From the NCBI RefSeq assembly GCF_030658505.1, contig NZ_JAUTXR010000134.1, positions 67,064-131,063 of the forward strand: a DNA stretch of 64,000 bases, written 5' to 3'. The position numbers and the translations under genes were made by a program. Source of the DNA: Stenotrophomonas raiganjensis (SeqCode). Lineage in GTDB: Bacteria > Pseudomonadota > Gammaproteobacteria > Xanthomonadales > Xanthomonadaceae. Of the stretch, positions 18,206 through 28,230 are shown piece by piece. The first letter of the stretch is position 1; each line of letters begins with the position of its first letter. The notes beneath the pieces were generated by a model. It saw nothing but the letters and a program-made list of their open reading frames with translations, did no database searches and was not told the origin of the DNA.

Positions 18206-20205
18206 GCCTTCAGCTCCGACTTCACCAGGCCCTGGGCTTCCAGGTGCTTGCGGTGTTCGTTCTCGATGCGTTCCACCTCGGCGGCCGGGACCCAGTAGTC
18301 CACGTCCTGGTCGAAGGTGCGGTAGATGAACGTGGCGATCATGCCGACAAAGCCGACGATGGCCAGCCACCAGATGTGCCAGATCATCGCGAAGCCGAAC
18401 ACCAGGCTGAAGGCACCGATGACAACGCCCGTGCCGGTGTTGCGCGGCATGTGGATGTCGGTGTACTTGGCCGGCTTCGGCCAGGCTTCACCGCGCTGCT
18501 TGCGCTCCCAGAAATCGTCCAGCTCGGTGACTTCCGGCAGCGTGCCGAAGTTGTAGAAGGCCGGCGGCGAAGAGGTTTCCCACTCCAGCGTACGGGCATC
18601 CCACGGGTCGCCGGTCAGGTCGACGGTCTTCTTGCGGTCGCGGATCGACACGGCCACCTGGATGATCTGGCACAGGATGCCGGCGCCAACGATGAAGGCA
18701 CCTGCGGCGGCGATCAGCAGCAGCGGCTCGTAGGCCGGGTTGACCGTGCTCTGCAGGCGACGGGTCATGCCCATGAAGCCCAGCACGTACATCGGCATGA
18801 AGGTCACGTAGAAGCCGATGAACCAGCACCAGAACGCGCACTTGCCCCAGAACTCGTTGAGGCGGAAGCCGAACATCTTCGGCCACCAGTAGGTGATGCC
18901 GGCGAACATGCCGAACACCACGCCGCCGATGATGACGTTGTGGAAGTGGGCGATCAGGAACAGGCTGTTGTGCAGCACGAAGTCGATGGCCGGAATCGCC
19001 AGCATCACGCCGGTCATGCCGCCGATGACGAAGGTGACCATGAAGCCGATGGTCCACAGCACCGGGGTGGTGAAGTGCACGCGACCGCGGAACATGGTGA
19101 ACAGCCAGTTGAAGATCTTCACGCCGGTCGGGATCGAGATGATCATCGTCGTGATGCCGAAGAAGGCATTGACGTTGGCACCCGAACCCATGGTGAAGAA
19201 GTGGTGCAGCCACACGATGAACGACAGCACGCCGATGCAGGCGGTGGCGTAGACCATGCCCTTGTAGCCGAACAGCGCCTTGCGCGAGAAGGTCGCGATG
19301 ACTTCGGAGAACACACCGAACGCCGGCAGGACCAGGATGTACACCTCCGGGTGCCCCCAGATCCAGATCAGGTTGATGTACAGCATGGCGTTGCCGCCAC
19401 CGTCATTGGTGAAGAAGTGCGTACCCAGGTAACGGTCCAGGGTCAGCAGCACCAGGGTGATGGTCAGCACCGGGAAGGCAGCGACGATCAGCACGTTGGT
19501 CACCAGGGCGGTCCAGGTGAACACTGGCATCTGCATCAGCTTCATGCTCGGGGTGCGCATCTTGAGGATGGTGATGAAGAAGTTGATACCACTGAGCGTG
19601 GTACCCAAGCCCGCCACCTGTAGACCCCAGATGTAGTAGTCCATGCCGACGCTTGGACTGTATTCGATGCCCGACAGTGGCGGGAATGCCAGCCAGCCGG
19701 TGGCAGCGAACTCACCGATCCACAGCGACAGCATGATCAGCACCGCGCCGGACACGAACAGCCAGAAGCTGAGCGAGTTGACGAACGGGAACGCGACGTC
19801 GCGCGCACCGATCTGCAGCGGCACGGCCAGGTTCATCAGGCCGGTGATCAGCGGCATCGCCACGAAGAAGATCATGATCACGCCGTGGGCGGTGAAGATC
19901 TGGTCGTAGTGGTGCGGCGGCAGGTAACCCTCGGACCCGCCGACGGCGAGCGCCTGCTGGGTACGCATCATGATGGCGTCGGAGAAACCGCGCAGCAGCA
20001 TGACGAAGGCGACGATGAGGTACATCACGCCGATCTTCTTGTGATCCACCGAGGTGAACCACTCCTTCCACAGATAGCCCCACAGCTTGAACTTGGTGAT
20101 CAGGGCCATGACGCCCAGGCCACCCAGCACCGCGCCGACCAGGGTGGTCAGCACGATCGGATCGTGGGGGATCGACTCAATTGAGAGTTTACCCAACATG
20201 TTCAT
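18202..20205 (-). CDS. cyoB: cytochrome bo3 ubiquinol oxidase subunit I
   Basis: The catalytic subunit, 667 residues, about 15 transmembrane helices. It carries the haem-copper oxidase signatures: [15 protein letters not shown] near residue 280 (the H...Y Cu-B ligand pair), the HHFFTMGS segment near 330, and [13 protein letters not shown] near 415 for the haem ligands. It oxidises ubiquinol and reduces O2 to water while pumping protons. It overlaps cyoA and cyoC by four bases each. Confidence 0.97.
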   Translation of the reverse strand: MNMLGKLSIESIPHDPIVLTTLVGAVLGGLGVMALITKFKLWGYLWKEWFTSVDHKKIGVMYLIVAFVMLLRGFSDAIMMRTQQALAVGGSEGYLPPHHYDQIFTAHGVIMIFFVAMPLITGLMNLAVPLQIGARDVAFPFVNSLSFWLFVSGAVLIMLSLWIGEFAATGWLAFPPLSGIEYSPSVGMDYYIWGLQVAGLGTTLSGINFFITILKMRTPSMKLMQMPVFTWTALVTNVLIVAAFPVLTITLVLLTLDRYLGTHFFTNDGGGNAMLYINLIWIWGHPEVYILVLPAFGVFSEVIATFSRKALFGYKGMVYATACIGVLSFIVWLHHFFTMGSGANVNAFFGITTMIISIPTGVKIFNWLFTMFRGRVHFTTPVLWTIGFMVTFVIGGMTGVMLAIPAIDFVLHNSLFLIAHFHNVIIGGVVFGMFAGITYWWPKMFGFRLNEFWGKCAFWCWFIGFYVTFMPMYVLGFMGMTRRLQSTVNPAYEPLLLIAAAGAFIVGAGILCQIIQVAVSIRDRKKTVDLTGDPWDARTLEWETSSPPAFYNFGTLPEVTELDDFWERKQRGEAWPKPAKYTDIHMPRNTGTGVVIGAFSLVFGFAMIWHIWWLAIVGFVGMIATFIYRTFDQDVDYWVPAAEVERIENEHRKHLEAQGLVKSELKA

Positions 20206-21257
20206 TCTCCCGAGCCCGCGTGGCCGGCGTGACCGGCGGCGGCGTGCTCGTCAGCAGTGTGTCCGGCGTGTTCGGCCGGAGCGGCGGCAGCGTCGGTGTG
20301 GCCTTCATGGCCCTCGTGACCCGCATGGGCATCATGGCCTTCAGCAGCGGCGCCATCGGCCGGGGCCTTGTGCTCGTGCTTCATGCCGTAATGCTTGTTG
20401 TCGCCCATGTGCTTGGCGATGACCCAGTCGAACAGGCCTTCTTCGGTCTTGCCGAAGTAAGTGACCGGATACCACTCGGCGTTGCGTGCTTCACCCAGGG
20501 CCTTGAACGAGGCCTTGTCCAGGGTCTGCTCGCCGGCACGGACCTGGTCCAGCCACTGGCGGTATTCGGCATCGGTGACCGAGTAGGCGGTGAAGTGCAT
20601 CTTGGCGAAGCCTGCGCCACTGTAGTGCGAGGACATGCCCGGGAATTCACCGGTCTCGTTGGCGATCAGATGGAGCTTGGTCTCCATCGCAGCCATCGAG
20701 TAGATCATGCTGCCCAGGTGCGGGATGAAGAAGGCATTCATCACCGAATCGGACGTGATCTTGAAGTTCAGCGGCGTGTTGACCGGGAACTTGATTTCGT
20801 TGACGACCGCCACCTTCTCTTCCGGATAGATGAACAGCCACTTCCAGTCCAGCGAGATCGCCTCGATGGTGACCGGCTTGACGTCCGATTCCAGCGGACG
20901 ATACGGGTCCAGCGCGTGCGACGAACGCCAGGTCAGGACCGCCAGCACCAGCACGATCATGCAGGGAATGGACCACACCACCACCTCGATCGCCGTCGAG
21001 TGGGACCACTTCGGCTCGTAACGGGCCTTGGTGTTGGAGGCGCGATACTTCCACGCGAAGGTCAGGGTCATGATGATGACCGGGATGACGACCAGCAGCA
21101 TGAGCACGGTGGCCGTGATCAGCAGGGTCTTCTCATCCTGGCCGATCTGGCCCTTCGGACTGAGGATGGCCACGGCATCGCAGCCGGTGAGCATCACCAG
21201 CAACGACAGCAGCAGGCCCGGGCGCAACCAGCGCCCAAGGGTTTTCAACGGAATCAT
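20202..21257 (-). CDS. cyoA: cytochrome bo3 ubiquinol oxidase subunit II
   Basis: A 351-residue lipoprotein (lipobox VMLTGC) with two transmembrane helices and a periplasmic cupredoxin-like domain that lacks the CuA ligands, as expected for a quinol oxidase. Typical segments are [36 protein letters not shown] and [17 protein letters not shown]. From about residue 292 the protein continues in an Ala/His-rich tail of about 60 residues with 12 histidines, which the E. coli subunit lacks. First gene of the operon. No cyoE follows cyoD. Confidence 0.95.
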   Translation of the reverse strand: MIPLKTLGRWLRPGLLLSLLVMLTGCDAVAILSPKGQIGQDEKTLLITATVLMLLVVIPVIIMTLTFAWKYRASNTKARYEPKWSHSTAIEVVVWSIPCMIVLVLAVLTWRSSHALDPYRPLESDVKPVTIEAISLDWKWLFIYPEEKVAVVNEIKFPVNTPLNFKITSDSVMNAFFIPHLGSMIYSMAAMETKLHLIANETGEFPGMSSHYSGAGFAKMHFTAYSVTDAEYRQWLDQVRAGEQTLDKASFKALGEARNAEWYPVTYFGKTEEGLFDWVIAKHMGDNKHYGMKHEHKAPADGAAAEGHDAHAGHEGHEGHTDAAAAPAEHAGHTADEHAAAGHAGHAGSGE

Positions 21258-21607
21258 CGGTCGATCCAATTGCGAGGGAATGCCGTTCCCCGTCCTGCCT
21301 GTTCCGGCCAAAGCCGGTCCCACCGGTCCGGGAGACAGGTAGGGAGGTGGGTCGAGTCAGCCTTTCAATTTTAGGCCGTCACCCATCATTTAAGAAAGGC
21401 ATTGACATTGATCGAGCGCAGGAAAGGTCCGATTCTGGCTGCGACACGTTGTCGCACCGCGCGGGCGCGGCGGGCAGGACGCCCGGGGGCGGCATCCTGG
21501 CATCGGGTGCTGGCCGGCGGTCCGCCCTCGTTCGGCAAAGTCATCTGAACCTGTTCAGGCGTGCTGACAGGTGCCCGGCATGGGATGCTCGGCGCTGGAG
21601 GAAGCCC
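21258..21607. other. intergenic region between cyoA and the GyrI-like gene
   Basis: About 350 bp without a gene. It must hold the cyo operon promoter (minus strand) and the promoter of the 21608 gene (plus strand). An AT-rich stretch near 21365-21410 contains TAAAAT on the minus strand, a possible -10 box, but I see no convincing -35 or operator. Confidence 0.4.
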
Positions 21608-22228
21608 ATGGACAAGATCGACTTCAAGAAGCGCGATCGCGCGTTGTACCAGCCCCCGGTGGGCCGGTTCGTGACGGTGGACGTACCGCCCCTGCCCTAC
21701 GTGATGGTTGATGGTCGCGGCGACCCGAACACGGCCCCCGCCTACCTGCAGGCCGTGCAGTGGCTGTATTCGGTGAGCTATGCACTGAAGTTCGCACTGA
21801 AAGCCACGGGCCAGGATTACGTGGTGCCACCGCTGGAAGCGCTGTGGAGCGCCGAGGATCCGGCCAGCTTCGTCGCTCGGCGGAAGGATGAGTGGGCCTG
21901 GACCGTAATGATCCGCACGCCGGAGGGGATCGGTCCAGCGCAGTGGCAGGCCGCGATCAGCAAAGCGCGCACGAAGCTGGGGGATGCGCCGCCGAGCCTT
22001 CGCCATGAAATCCTTGCCGAGGGCCCCAGCCTGCAGACCTTGCATGTGGGTGCCTACGATGACGAGGGCCCGATCCTGGCCCATCTGCACGGCGAGCTGA
22101 TGCCCGCACTGGGTTACACCTTTGCCGGCCCCCATCATGAGATCTACCTGAGCGACCCGCGCAGGACTGACGCGGCGCGGTTGAAAACCGTGCTGCGGCA
22201 GTCGGTGCGGCCGATTGGACCTGATTGA
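21608..22228 (+). CDS. GyrI-like small-molecule-binding domain protein
   Basis: A 206-residue soluble protein that fits the standalone GyrI-like (SOUL/GyrI superfamily) group: DVPPLPYVMVDGRGDPNTAP near residue 25, then a long helix with WLYSVSYALKF, and the C-terminal LRHEILAEGPSLQTLHVGAYDDEGP and HHEIYLSDPRR segments. Such domains bind small molecules, and some hydrolyse epoxides or bind toxins. No DNA-binding domain is fused. The start is preceded by GGAGGAAGCCC. Confidence 0.85.
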   Translation: MDKIDFKKRDRALYQPPVGRFVTVDVPPLPYVMVDGRGDPNTAPAYLQAVQWLYSVSYALKFALKATGQDYVVPPLEALWSAEDPASFVARRKDEWAWTVMIRTPEGIGPAQWQAAISKARTKLGDAPPSLRHEILAEGPSLQTLHVGAYDDEGPILAHLHGELMPALGYTFAGPHHEIYLSDPRRTDAARLKTVLRQSVRPIGPD

Positions 22229-22256
22229 GGTTCACGCACATGACACAAGGAACGCC

Positions 22257-22589
22257 ATGCGCCTGATCAACCGGCTGCTGAACTGGACCACCCTGCCCGC
22301 TGGGCGCCGCCTGATGGCCGTGCTGGGTGCTGCGCTGGTGATCGTGCTGGCCTGCAATCCGGCGCTGTCGCCGTTGCTGCCGGTGGTGGACGCGCTCGGG
22401 CTGGACGTGCTGGTGCTGTTGCTGGGTGCGCAGATGGTGGCGGTACTGCCTTGGGTGCGGGAGCGGGCCGCGCGCGGGACCAAGGTGCTCGCACGCCTGC
22501 TGATCGGCGCATCGGCGGGAGCAGCAGGTGGCTATCTCCGGCAGCTCGCGTGGTGGCTGGCACGGGGCGCAGGGATGACGAGGCGTTGA
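22257..22589 (+). CDS. small inner-membrane protein
   Basis: A 110-residue protein with two hydrophobic helices (MAVLGAALVIVLACNPAL near residue 20 and LGLDVLVLLLGAQMVAVLPWV near 48) and basic ends. No known family is recognised. An AAGGA ribosome site lies 6 bp before ATG 22257. It follows the GyrI-like gene after 28 bp on the same strand and may be co-transcribed. It is the last chromosomal gene before the integrated element. Confidence 0.6.
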   Translation: MRLINRLLNWTTLPAGRRLMAVLGAALVIVLACNPALSPLLPVVDALGLDVLVLLLGAQMVAVLPWVRERAARGTKVLARLLIGASAGAAGGYLRQLAWWLARGAGMTRR

Positions 22590-22640
22590 TGAAGGCTTGC
22601 AGCCTTCGGTGAGGTGGTCATCCAATGATCACCGGCGGGC

Positions 22641-22673
22641 ACAAACAAAAAGCCCCAACCAAAGGTTGGGGCT
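22641..22673 (-). terminator. terminator downstream of the displaced tRNA-Thr 3' half
   Basis: A perfect 10-bp stem, AGCCCCAACC (22651-22660) with GGTTGGGGCT (22664-22673), is followed on the minus strand by TTTTGTTTGT. It lies just 3' of the left tRNA fragment and is probably the original chromosomal terminator of tRNA-Thr. A similar but not identical hairpin lies at 36846-36877 next to the intact tRNA. Confidence 0.8.
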
Positions 22674-22682
22674 TCTCATTAC

Positions 22683-22730
22683 AACTGGTGCCGGAAACAG
22701 GAGTCGAACCTGCGACCTACGCATTACGAA
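22683..22730. repeat. left attachment repeat (tRNA-Thr 3' fragment)
   Basis: This 48-bp sequence is identical to 36886-36933. It holds the CCA end, acceptor 3' strand, T arm, variable loop and the anticodon arm up to the loop of tRNA-Thr. The rest of the tRNA is absent here, so this is the displaced chromosomal end created by integration. Confidence 0.92.
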
Positions 22731-23173
22731 CCCACGCCAGATCAGCGACTTACCGGCAAAGTACAGTACGTGCGACCTCCGAGCCGACCACGCCGGGATG
22801 GGCCGACACGCCGGGATGGCTCGCTGGGATCGACCCAAGCAGATCAGGACAAGACAGCCTGTACAACCATAAGTGCCAACTAAGCCAGAGCCCGACGCGC
22901 GCCGAGGCTGACGTCAACGCATAAGATCGAAAGCGACTCGGCTTATACAACCCGATCACAACTAAGCATGAGACTCGAACTCCGCCATTCGAGTGCGACT
23001 TGTAACGACATACCCGCCACATGGAAGAACTTGATGAGCCTCACCGACGGATAGCCCAGACCAATTAGCCCTTCAGTTGCGGTCGTCAATGGTGTTTAAT
23101 CGCTACGGGGCCAACCAGCCTTGCAACCAGGCAACTTACGCCAGCAGTAAAACTACAGCAAGAGGGAACGCTA
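22731..23173. other. left-end non-coding region of the element
   Basis: About 440 bp between the attachment repeat and hamA. It should contain the hamAB promoter. No strong promoter, terminator or open frame stands out. At 22975-22995 there is a short tRNA T-arm-like stretch (GAGACTCGAACTCC), probably a decayed remnant. Confidence 0.45.
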
Positions 23174-24139
23174 GTGGTGAATGCACAGGACTTGGCATTT
23201 GAAAAGCTTCTGGACCGGATTGACGGGCTCGACAATGTTCTGAAGGAGGTTGAGGCCAGCCCCCGACTCGAACAGCCTCGCCTGCTCTTCCTGAGGTTTC
23301 GCCAAGAAGAACCTGAGCTAGATGCGCTTGCTGAGTTGCTGACCGATCTACTGGTGGACTACGCGATTCCGCTAAGCAAGCGCCAGCAGGCAAACGTTGC
23401 CGGTAGCAATTCGGCCACACAAGGCAGCACTGTAATGCACGTTCGGCTTTACAGAGAAGCCAAAAGGTTGCTCATCGAATATGAGAGGGCTAACCAAGGC
23501 CGGTATGGCGAACTAGGAGAGCTGCTATCGTACGCTATTGCTGTGCACTACCTCGGCGCGGCACAGATCGGGTCTAAGATGGCCCTCAAGACGTCTCAAG
23601 GCATGCCTATTCACGGCGTCGATGGCTTGCATGTGAGGGCCAACGACGACGGCACGGTGTCTTTTTTCTTTCTAGAGTCGAAGATGATGCCCGATGCAAC
23701 CGATGCCTCGAGGGACATGGTTGCGTCAATTGTGGACTATCGGGCAGACCGCTCAAAGAAGCTCAACGAACTCAGGTTAGTTACTGACCTTTCCAACTTT
23801 GACGCACTTACCGGCGAGCAGCGCGACGCCGCGAAGTCGTTCTTCAATTCCTATCAAGGGAACGGAAGTCATCTGAAGCGTCGCGATGTGCATGTCGGCA
23901 GCTTGGTCTTCAGTGAATCTGCATACAGGGATAAGCTCCCCGTTGACCACGGAAAGCCCATAACGATCCACGAAGATCACCTTGAAAAGCTGTACATGAA
24001 ACAACATGAGCGCTTCAAGGCGAACCTTGAACGACAGGCAATGGCGAAGAATCTCGACTTGGCGAGCTGCATAGTGTTCTTTGTGGCCGTTCCAGACATC
24101 AATGAACTGAAGAGAGTGTTCGCGGAACTCAACAAATGA
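23174..24139 (+). CDS. hamA: HamA, Hachiman antiphage effector (DUF1837)
   Basis: A 321-residue protein. The central region carries the DUF1837/HamA signature: GELGELLSYAIAVHYLG near residue 115, GSKMALKTSQGMPIHGVDGLHV near 136-155, and FFFLESKMM near 165, where the E and K of the ESK motif are the expected nuclease residues. In studied Hachiman systems HamA is a nuclease held in check by the HamB helicase and released when HamB meets damaged or phage DNA, leading to DNA clearance and abortive infection. The gene starts at GTG (23174, with a second GTG at 23177) after GAGGG. Its last four bases overlap the hamB start (ATGA), so the pair is translationally coupled. The base composition is poorer in GC than the chromosome. 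Confidence 0.85.
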   Translation: MVNAQDLAFEKLLDRIDGLDNVLKEVEASPRLEQPRLLFLRFRQEEPELDALAELLTDLLVDYAIPLSKRQQANVAGSNSATQGSTVMHVRLYREAKRLLIEYERANQGRYGELGELLSYAIAVHYLGAAQIGSKMALKTSQGMPIHGVDGLHVRANDDGTVSFFFLESKMMPDATDASRDMVASIVDYRADRSKKLNELRLVTDLSNFDALTGEQRDAAKSFFNSYQGNGSHLKRRDVHVGSLVFSESAYRDKLPVDHGKPITIHEDHLEKLYMKQHERFKANLERQAMAKNLDLASCIVFFVAVPDINELKRVFAELNK

Positions 24140-26793
24140 CGAGCTTTGCATCTGAGCTTGCCCATGACATTCGCCAAGAACCTTCGTTCTGGGCAGACCT
24201 TGCTTCGCTGCGAGCCGCTGGAATTCGATCCACGTTGCTTCCCTCAAGCGCGGGCACTCGTTCCTCGGAGGTCGCGGTGGTCCAAGGGCCAGATCTGAAC
24301 GAACAGGCTTTAGTCAGGCTCTTGAATTCAGCAAGCATCTTCGCCCAGGCAACCGACGCGACGAGTCTCGACCTCGCGCAGCAGATCGCCGTGTTTGCAT
24401 CCCTTGCCTCTGATGACACAGGGACTTATGACGCTGCGGTCCATATTCTCACCGGTCTAGGCAATTTCCCAGGATTGACCAAGCTTCGAGCGCAAAGAGC
24501 CGAAGATCAGGGTCTACAAAGTCGCATCCGCACCGCCCTGTTGCGGGAACTTAACTCGGTAGACATGGCCGGCAAGCGTGTGGCGCTCACGAACTTTCAG
24601 TTCGGCGTCTGGGATAGCCTTCAAAACAGAGGCTCAACGGCCATATCTGCCCCGACGTCAGCGGGAAAATCCTACGTTGTCATGGAGCACCTCTGCGAAA
24701 GCGCCATAGCCGCCGAGAAATTTGTTGCGCTCTACATAGCTCCTACTCGAGCATTATTGACGGAGATTCAAGGAAAGCTCGAGAAGCGCTTAGCCGCGAT
24801 CACTGACAAGCTGCGAGTTACGACCGTGCCAGTTCTCGATCCTGAGGATCGGCCCAAGCAGATTTATGTTTTGACGCAAGAGCGAGCTCAGCTGCTGCTT
24901 TCTACCGTAAACGTGAGTGGTCTGATTGACCTGGTCATCATCGATGAGGCTCAGGCCATTGGCGATGATAGCCGCGGCATGATCCTCCAAGACGCCGTGG
25001 AGAAAGTTCATGCGGCCAACTCCGGTGCGCGTTTCCTCTTCCTCGCACCTGGCGCTAGTGGTTTTGAGTTAGTCGGGGATAGCGTCGGAATCTCTGAGCT
25101 TGACGTGAGGGAGACCAGTCTGTCGCCGGTCGTGCAGAATCGCATCAGCGTTAGCTTCCCAGTCGCAAACGAACACCTGGTTGAGCTTGACCTAGTTACC
25201 GCCACTGGCCTTGAGCGCATTGGCTCCTATACCTTTGAAAGGGGCTTCGCCCTCACAGAAGACGCGAAGCTTGCTGCTGTGGCGGAGGAGTTTGGCTCCT
25301 CCGGAAGGTCGCTCGTGTACGCCACCGGCGCAAAGAACGCGGAAGACCTGACTGCATTGATTGCGCTGAATCGCAAGCCTCACGATTCGCCCTACCTCAA
25401 GGAACTGGCTAAGTTCATCGAGGAGCATGTTCACAAGCAATACTCGTTGGCGGGATTCGTGCGCCGTGGTGTGGCGTTCCACTACGGCAACATGCCAAGC
25501 CTTCTTCGTGAGGGGATCGAGGCGAGCTTTCGAGATGGACATCTCGACTACCTTTGCTGCACAACAACGTTGTTCCAAGGTGTCAATCTACCTGCACGGA
25601 ATGTGTTCATCGATACTCCAACCCGAGGAAAAGGGGATCTACTGGACGAAGCAGCGCTTTGGAACTTCGCCGGGCGCGCCGGTCGGCTTGGCGAAGAGAT
25701 CGTGGGAAACGTTTTCCTGGTCGACTACGAGAACTGGGAAACGCAGCCGCTGACCATACGAAAGCCGTTCGAAATCAAGGTCGCCTTCAAAGAAACGCTT
25801 GAGGCTAAATTTGAAGAAATCCTAGATTTCCTTGAGACGGCAAGCAGACCGGCACCCGACGAAGTGCGCAAGCGAGCGGAAGACCGCGTCACCGCTGCGG
25901 CAGGACTGGTGCTCTTCCGTGCAGCTCAGGGCAATCTAGACGCACTTCTTGGAAGAGCAAGCCTTTCCCTCAGTGCAGATCAAAAGACAAGGCTTTCTAG
26001 TAACGCTAGGGAAGCGCTGACGCAACTTGGCCTACCGTCGGCAGTTCTGACGAGCAGCTGGATGGTCGATCCCGTGGCACTGGCCAGTCTCCTAACAAGA
26101 CAGAAAGAGCTGATCCGCAAGGGCGAGTTCAGCAAACTGATGCCGGTGAATCCGGCATCGGACGCATACACCGTTTACAACAGCATCATTCGCCGTATGT
26201 ACAAGCATCTTGGCGGGATGACTCTCAGCGGCGAAGAAGGCAAGAAGGCGCGCGGTTTTGTAAATCACGTCACGGTGACCGCTCTCAGCTGGATGCGAGG
26301 CGATCCTCTTACAAAACTGGTTCGAGATGCAGTGAAGTACCGCGTTTCCGTTGCCAAGCAAGGCCCTAGACTCAAGCCTGAACAGGCCGTAGTCGACGCG
26401 GCAATACGGGAGATGTTCACCTTAATCGAACAGACTATCCGCTTTAAGCTCGTCCAGTGGGCTAAAGCTTATGTAGATCTCCTTAAGTTTGCGCTTGAGG
26501 TTGAGGGAAGGCCCGAGATGGTTGCGCAGGTGTATGACTTTTCACTAGCGCTAGAGCTTGGAGTGTCAACAAAGACCGGCAGGTCGCTCGTAGAGTTTGG
26601 ACTCTCCCGAATCACGGCTTCCGCAGTTGCAGCGCTTATTACCGACTCTTCGCTCCCCCCTGACAAGGTAAAAGCCTGGATCGGGGCTCAGCCGCCTGAA
26701 ATGCTGTCAAAACTATCCGGCCTGATCCTTGCAGAGCTGCGCGCCAAAGAACTCTTGGGGAGCGAATTGGAGGATGACAACCTCAGTTCATAG
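24136..26793 (+). CDS. hamB: HamB, Hachiman superfamily 2 helicase
   Basis: An 885-residue Ski2-like helicase. Motifs in order: I SAPTSAGKSYV (K near 176), Ia IAPTRAL, II VIIDEAQAIGDDSRG (DEAQ near 269, instead of DEAH), III FLFLAPGAS, V CCTTTLFQGVNLPARNVF near 473, and VI NFAGRAGRLGEE near 511. An N-terminal region of about 150 residues precedes the helicase core and a long helical C-terminal region follows. In Hachiman, HamB is the ATP-driven DNA sensor that controls HamA. It overlaps hamA by four bases. The downstream PLD gene is convergent. Confidence 0.87.
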   Translation: MTSFASELAHDIRQEPSFWADLASLRAAGIRSTLLPSSAGTRSSEVAVVQGPDLNEQALVRLLNSASIFAQATDATSLDLAQQIAVFASLASDDTGTYDAAVHILTGLGNFPGLTKLRAQRAEDQGLQSRIRTALLRELNSVDMAGKRVALTNFQFGVWDSLQNRGSTAISAPTSAGKSYVVMEHLCESAIAAEKFVALYIAPTRALLTEIQGKLEKRLAAITDKLRVTTVPVLDPEDRPKQIYVLTQERAQLLLSTVNVSGLIDLVIIDEAQAIGDDSRGMILQDAVEKVHAANSGARFLFLAPGASGFELVGDSVGISELDVRETSLSPVVQNRISVSFPVANEHLVELDLVTATGLERIGSYTFERGFALTEDAKLAAVAEEFGSSGRSLVYATGAKNAEDLTALIALNRKPHDSPYLKELAKFIEEHVHKQYSLAGFVRRGVAFHYGNMPSLLREGIEASFRDGHLDYLCCTTTLFQGVNLPARNVFIDTPTRGKGDLLDEAALWNFAGRAGRLGEEIVGNVFLVDYENWETQPLTIRKPFEIKVAFKETLEAKFEEILDFLETASRPAPDEVRKRAEDRVTAAAGLVLFRAAQGNLDALLGRASLSLSADQKTRLSSNAREALTQLGLPSAVLTSSWMVDPVALASLLTRQKELIRKGEFSKLMPVNPASDAYTVYNSIIRRMYKHLGGMTLSGEEGKKARGFVNHVTVTALSWMRGDPLTKLVRDAVKYRVSVAKQGPRLKPEQAVVDAAIREMFTLIEQTIRFKLVQWAKAYVDLLKFALEVEGRPEMVAQVYDFSLALELGVSTKTGRSLVEFGLSRITASAVAALITDSSLPPDKVKAWIGAQPPEMLSKLSGLILAELRAKELLGSELEDDNLSS

Positions 26794-26955
26794 CAGGACT
26801 TCAACTGTGAGGTGTCGCCCTTTTAGTTAACAAGCACTCTTAGGTCAAGTCACCAATCACGTGAATTAGCTTCAGGCTTCGCGCACCTACCATCCGGTCG
26901 CGCGAGATATCGAGTGTCTGGCGACTCTCAGTGAGAGCCGCAAGCGATAGCCACC

Positions 26956-28230
26956 TCATCCCACTTGACTTACTCTGGCTCCGAAGTACCGCAAGACCTT
27001 TGTCGTTCTGCCATTGATGATCGGCAGCTCATCTCGGTTGGTCCAGCCAACCAGTTCTTGTACGTTCGCCCGCCCAAACTCATTCAACTTGAACTTCGGC
27101 GAATAAATGGCGTTTGCCATCCTCTCTACGATGTCTCCTCGGCCATGCACGATGTATGCGAGAGTCTTCCTCGTCTTGGCCGGGTCATTGAAGCTTGGAA
27201 ACTGCTTCTTCCAGGTTGGCAGTCCTCCCTCAAAGAACCTGAATCGATCATGGAACGAGTGCAGCGTTGCCAATGCATCGAACAACTCCGAGTCGTCGGC
27301 CTTACTAATCGAATCTTCGGTTGAGAAGATAGACTTTAAGCGAGGATAATTATCGGCGACAATCCTTCCCTCAAAATGCGGCCAAGGAGTTCGGCTCCAG
27401 GCTTCAATCAGTGGCTCAAGCATCGACCGCTGCTCAGTCTCTGAACGTAACGGCGCACTCGCCCAAGAGTCGCCACTTGCCGCAGTCTCGCGCACATAGC
27501 TGAGAAATGAGTCGATCTCGATGCGCAGAGGAATTTTCTCCTCAGAAATTTTTCTATATCCACTAGCCTCATAGATCCGTCTGACGACATTGAAGGCTGA
27601 AGTGGTTTCTTGATAGCTACGCCTAAAGCCATCAATGAAGGCAGAGCGCACATCCTTCTTGGCTTCACTGCGATCGATGTTTGCAGGTGATGTCTCACCA
27701 AGTACTCCAAGGACGTTCTGCTCCAGAGCTCCAATTTCATGGTCGAGCTTGGAGTATTGTCGATAGAAGTCTCTATAAGCGGCCAATTCCGAGTCAGTCG
27801 GCACTGTTGCGCCGGCCCAATAGTCATCAAATATCGATACAAGATCCTGAAGGCAGTCGTCATGCTGATCGATGTGAACAACAACCTCCTGGTTCGTCAC
27901 CAGAGCGGATCGAGTCAGATTCGCAGATCCGACCAAGGCCTCCTCATCCCCTAGTATGTAAAGCTTTGGATGGAAGGTTCTGCTTGTATAGACTCGCAAG
28001 TTCATGTTCGGGTGCTTTCGCACACGGTCTATCGCATCAGGACTAGTAGGGAATCCAAGTCTAACGACCATATAGACGCTGCAACCCTTGTACAACAGTT
28101 TCTCGACCACTTCAGCGTCCGTGAAGAATGCGGACGCAATGTAGACAGAAAGACCGCGATTTGCCCATCGCTCCAGCTCGTTCAGTAGAAAATCGCCCTT
28201 GGAATTCCTGTTCGCATAGATCGATCTCAT
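26956..28230 (-). CDS. PLD-type nuclease-domain protein
   Basis: A 424-residue protein. The N-terminal third is a phospholipase D/NgoFVII-like nuclease domain: NELERWANRGLSVYIASAFF near residue 16, then FHPKLYILGDEEALVGSANLTRSA with H-x-K near residue 86 and G-S-x-N near 98. Only one such motif is present, so the active enzyme would be a dimer. The remaining 300 residues are helical and carry no motif I know; the end reads VHGRGDIVERMANAIYSPKFKLNEFGRANV. It points toward hamB with a 162-bp gap. Island location and low GC suggest a defence or DNA-processing role, which is inference. ATG 28230 is preceded by AGGGG. Confidence 0.75.
   Translation of the reverse strand: MRSIYANRNSKGDFLLNELERWANRGLSVYIASAFFTDAEVVEKLLYKGCSVYMVVRLGFPTSPDAIDRVRKHPNMNLRVYTSRTFHPKLYILGDEEALVGSANLTRSALVTNQEVVVHIDQHDDCLQDLVSIFDDYWAGATVPTDSELAAYRDFYRQYSKLDHEIGALEQNVLGVLGETSPANIDRSEAKKDVRSAFIDGFRRSYQETTSAFNVVRRIYEASGYRKISEEKIPLRIEIDSFLSYVRETAASGDSWASAPLRSETEQRSMLEPLIEAWSRTPWPHFEGRIVADNYPRLKSIFSTEDSISKADDSELFDALATLHSFHDRFRFFEGGLPTWKKQFPSFNDPAKTRKTLAYIVHGRGDIVERMANAIYSPKFKLNEFGRANVQELVGWTNRDELPIINGRTTKVLRYFGARVSQVG

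Noticed and set aside
22686..22730. Second tRNA-Thr gene
   Set aside because: Only the 3' 45 bases are present; the D arm and 5' acceptor strand are missing.
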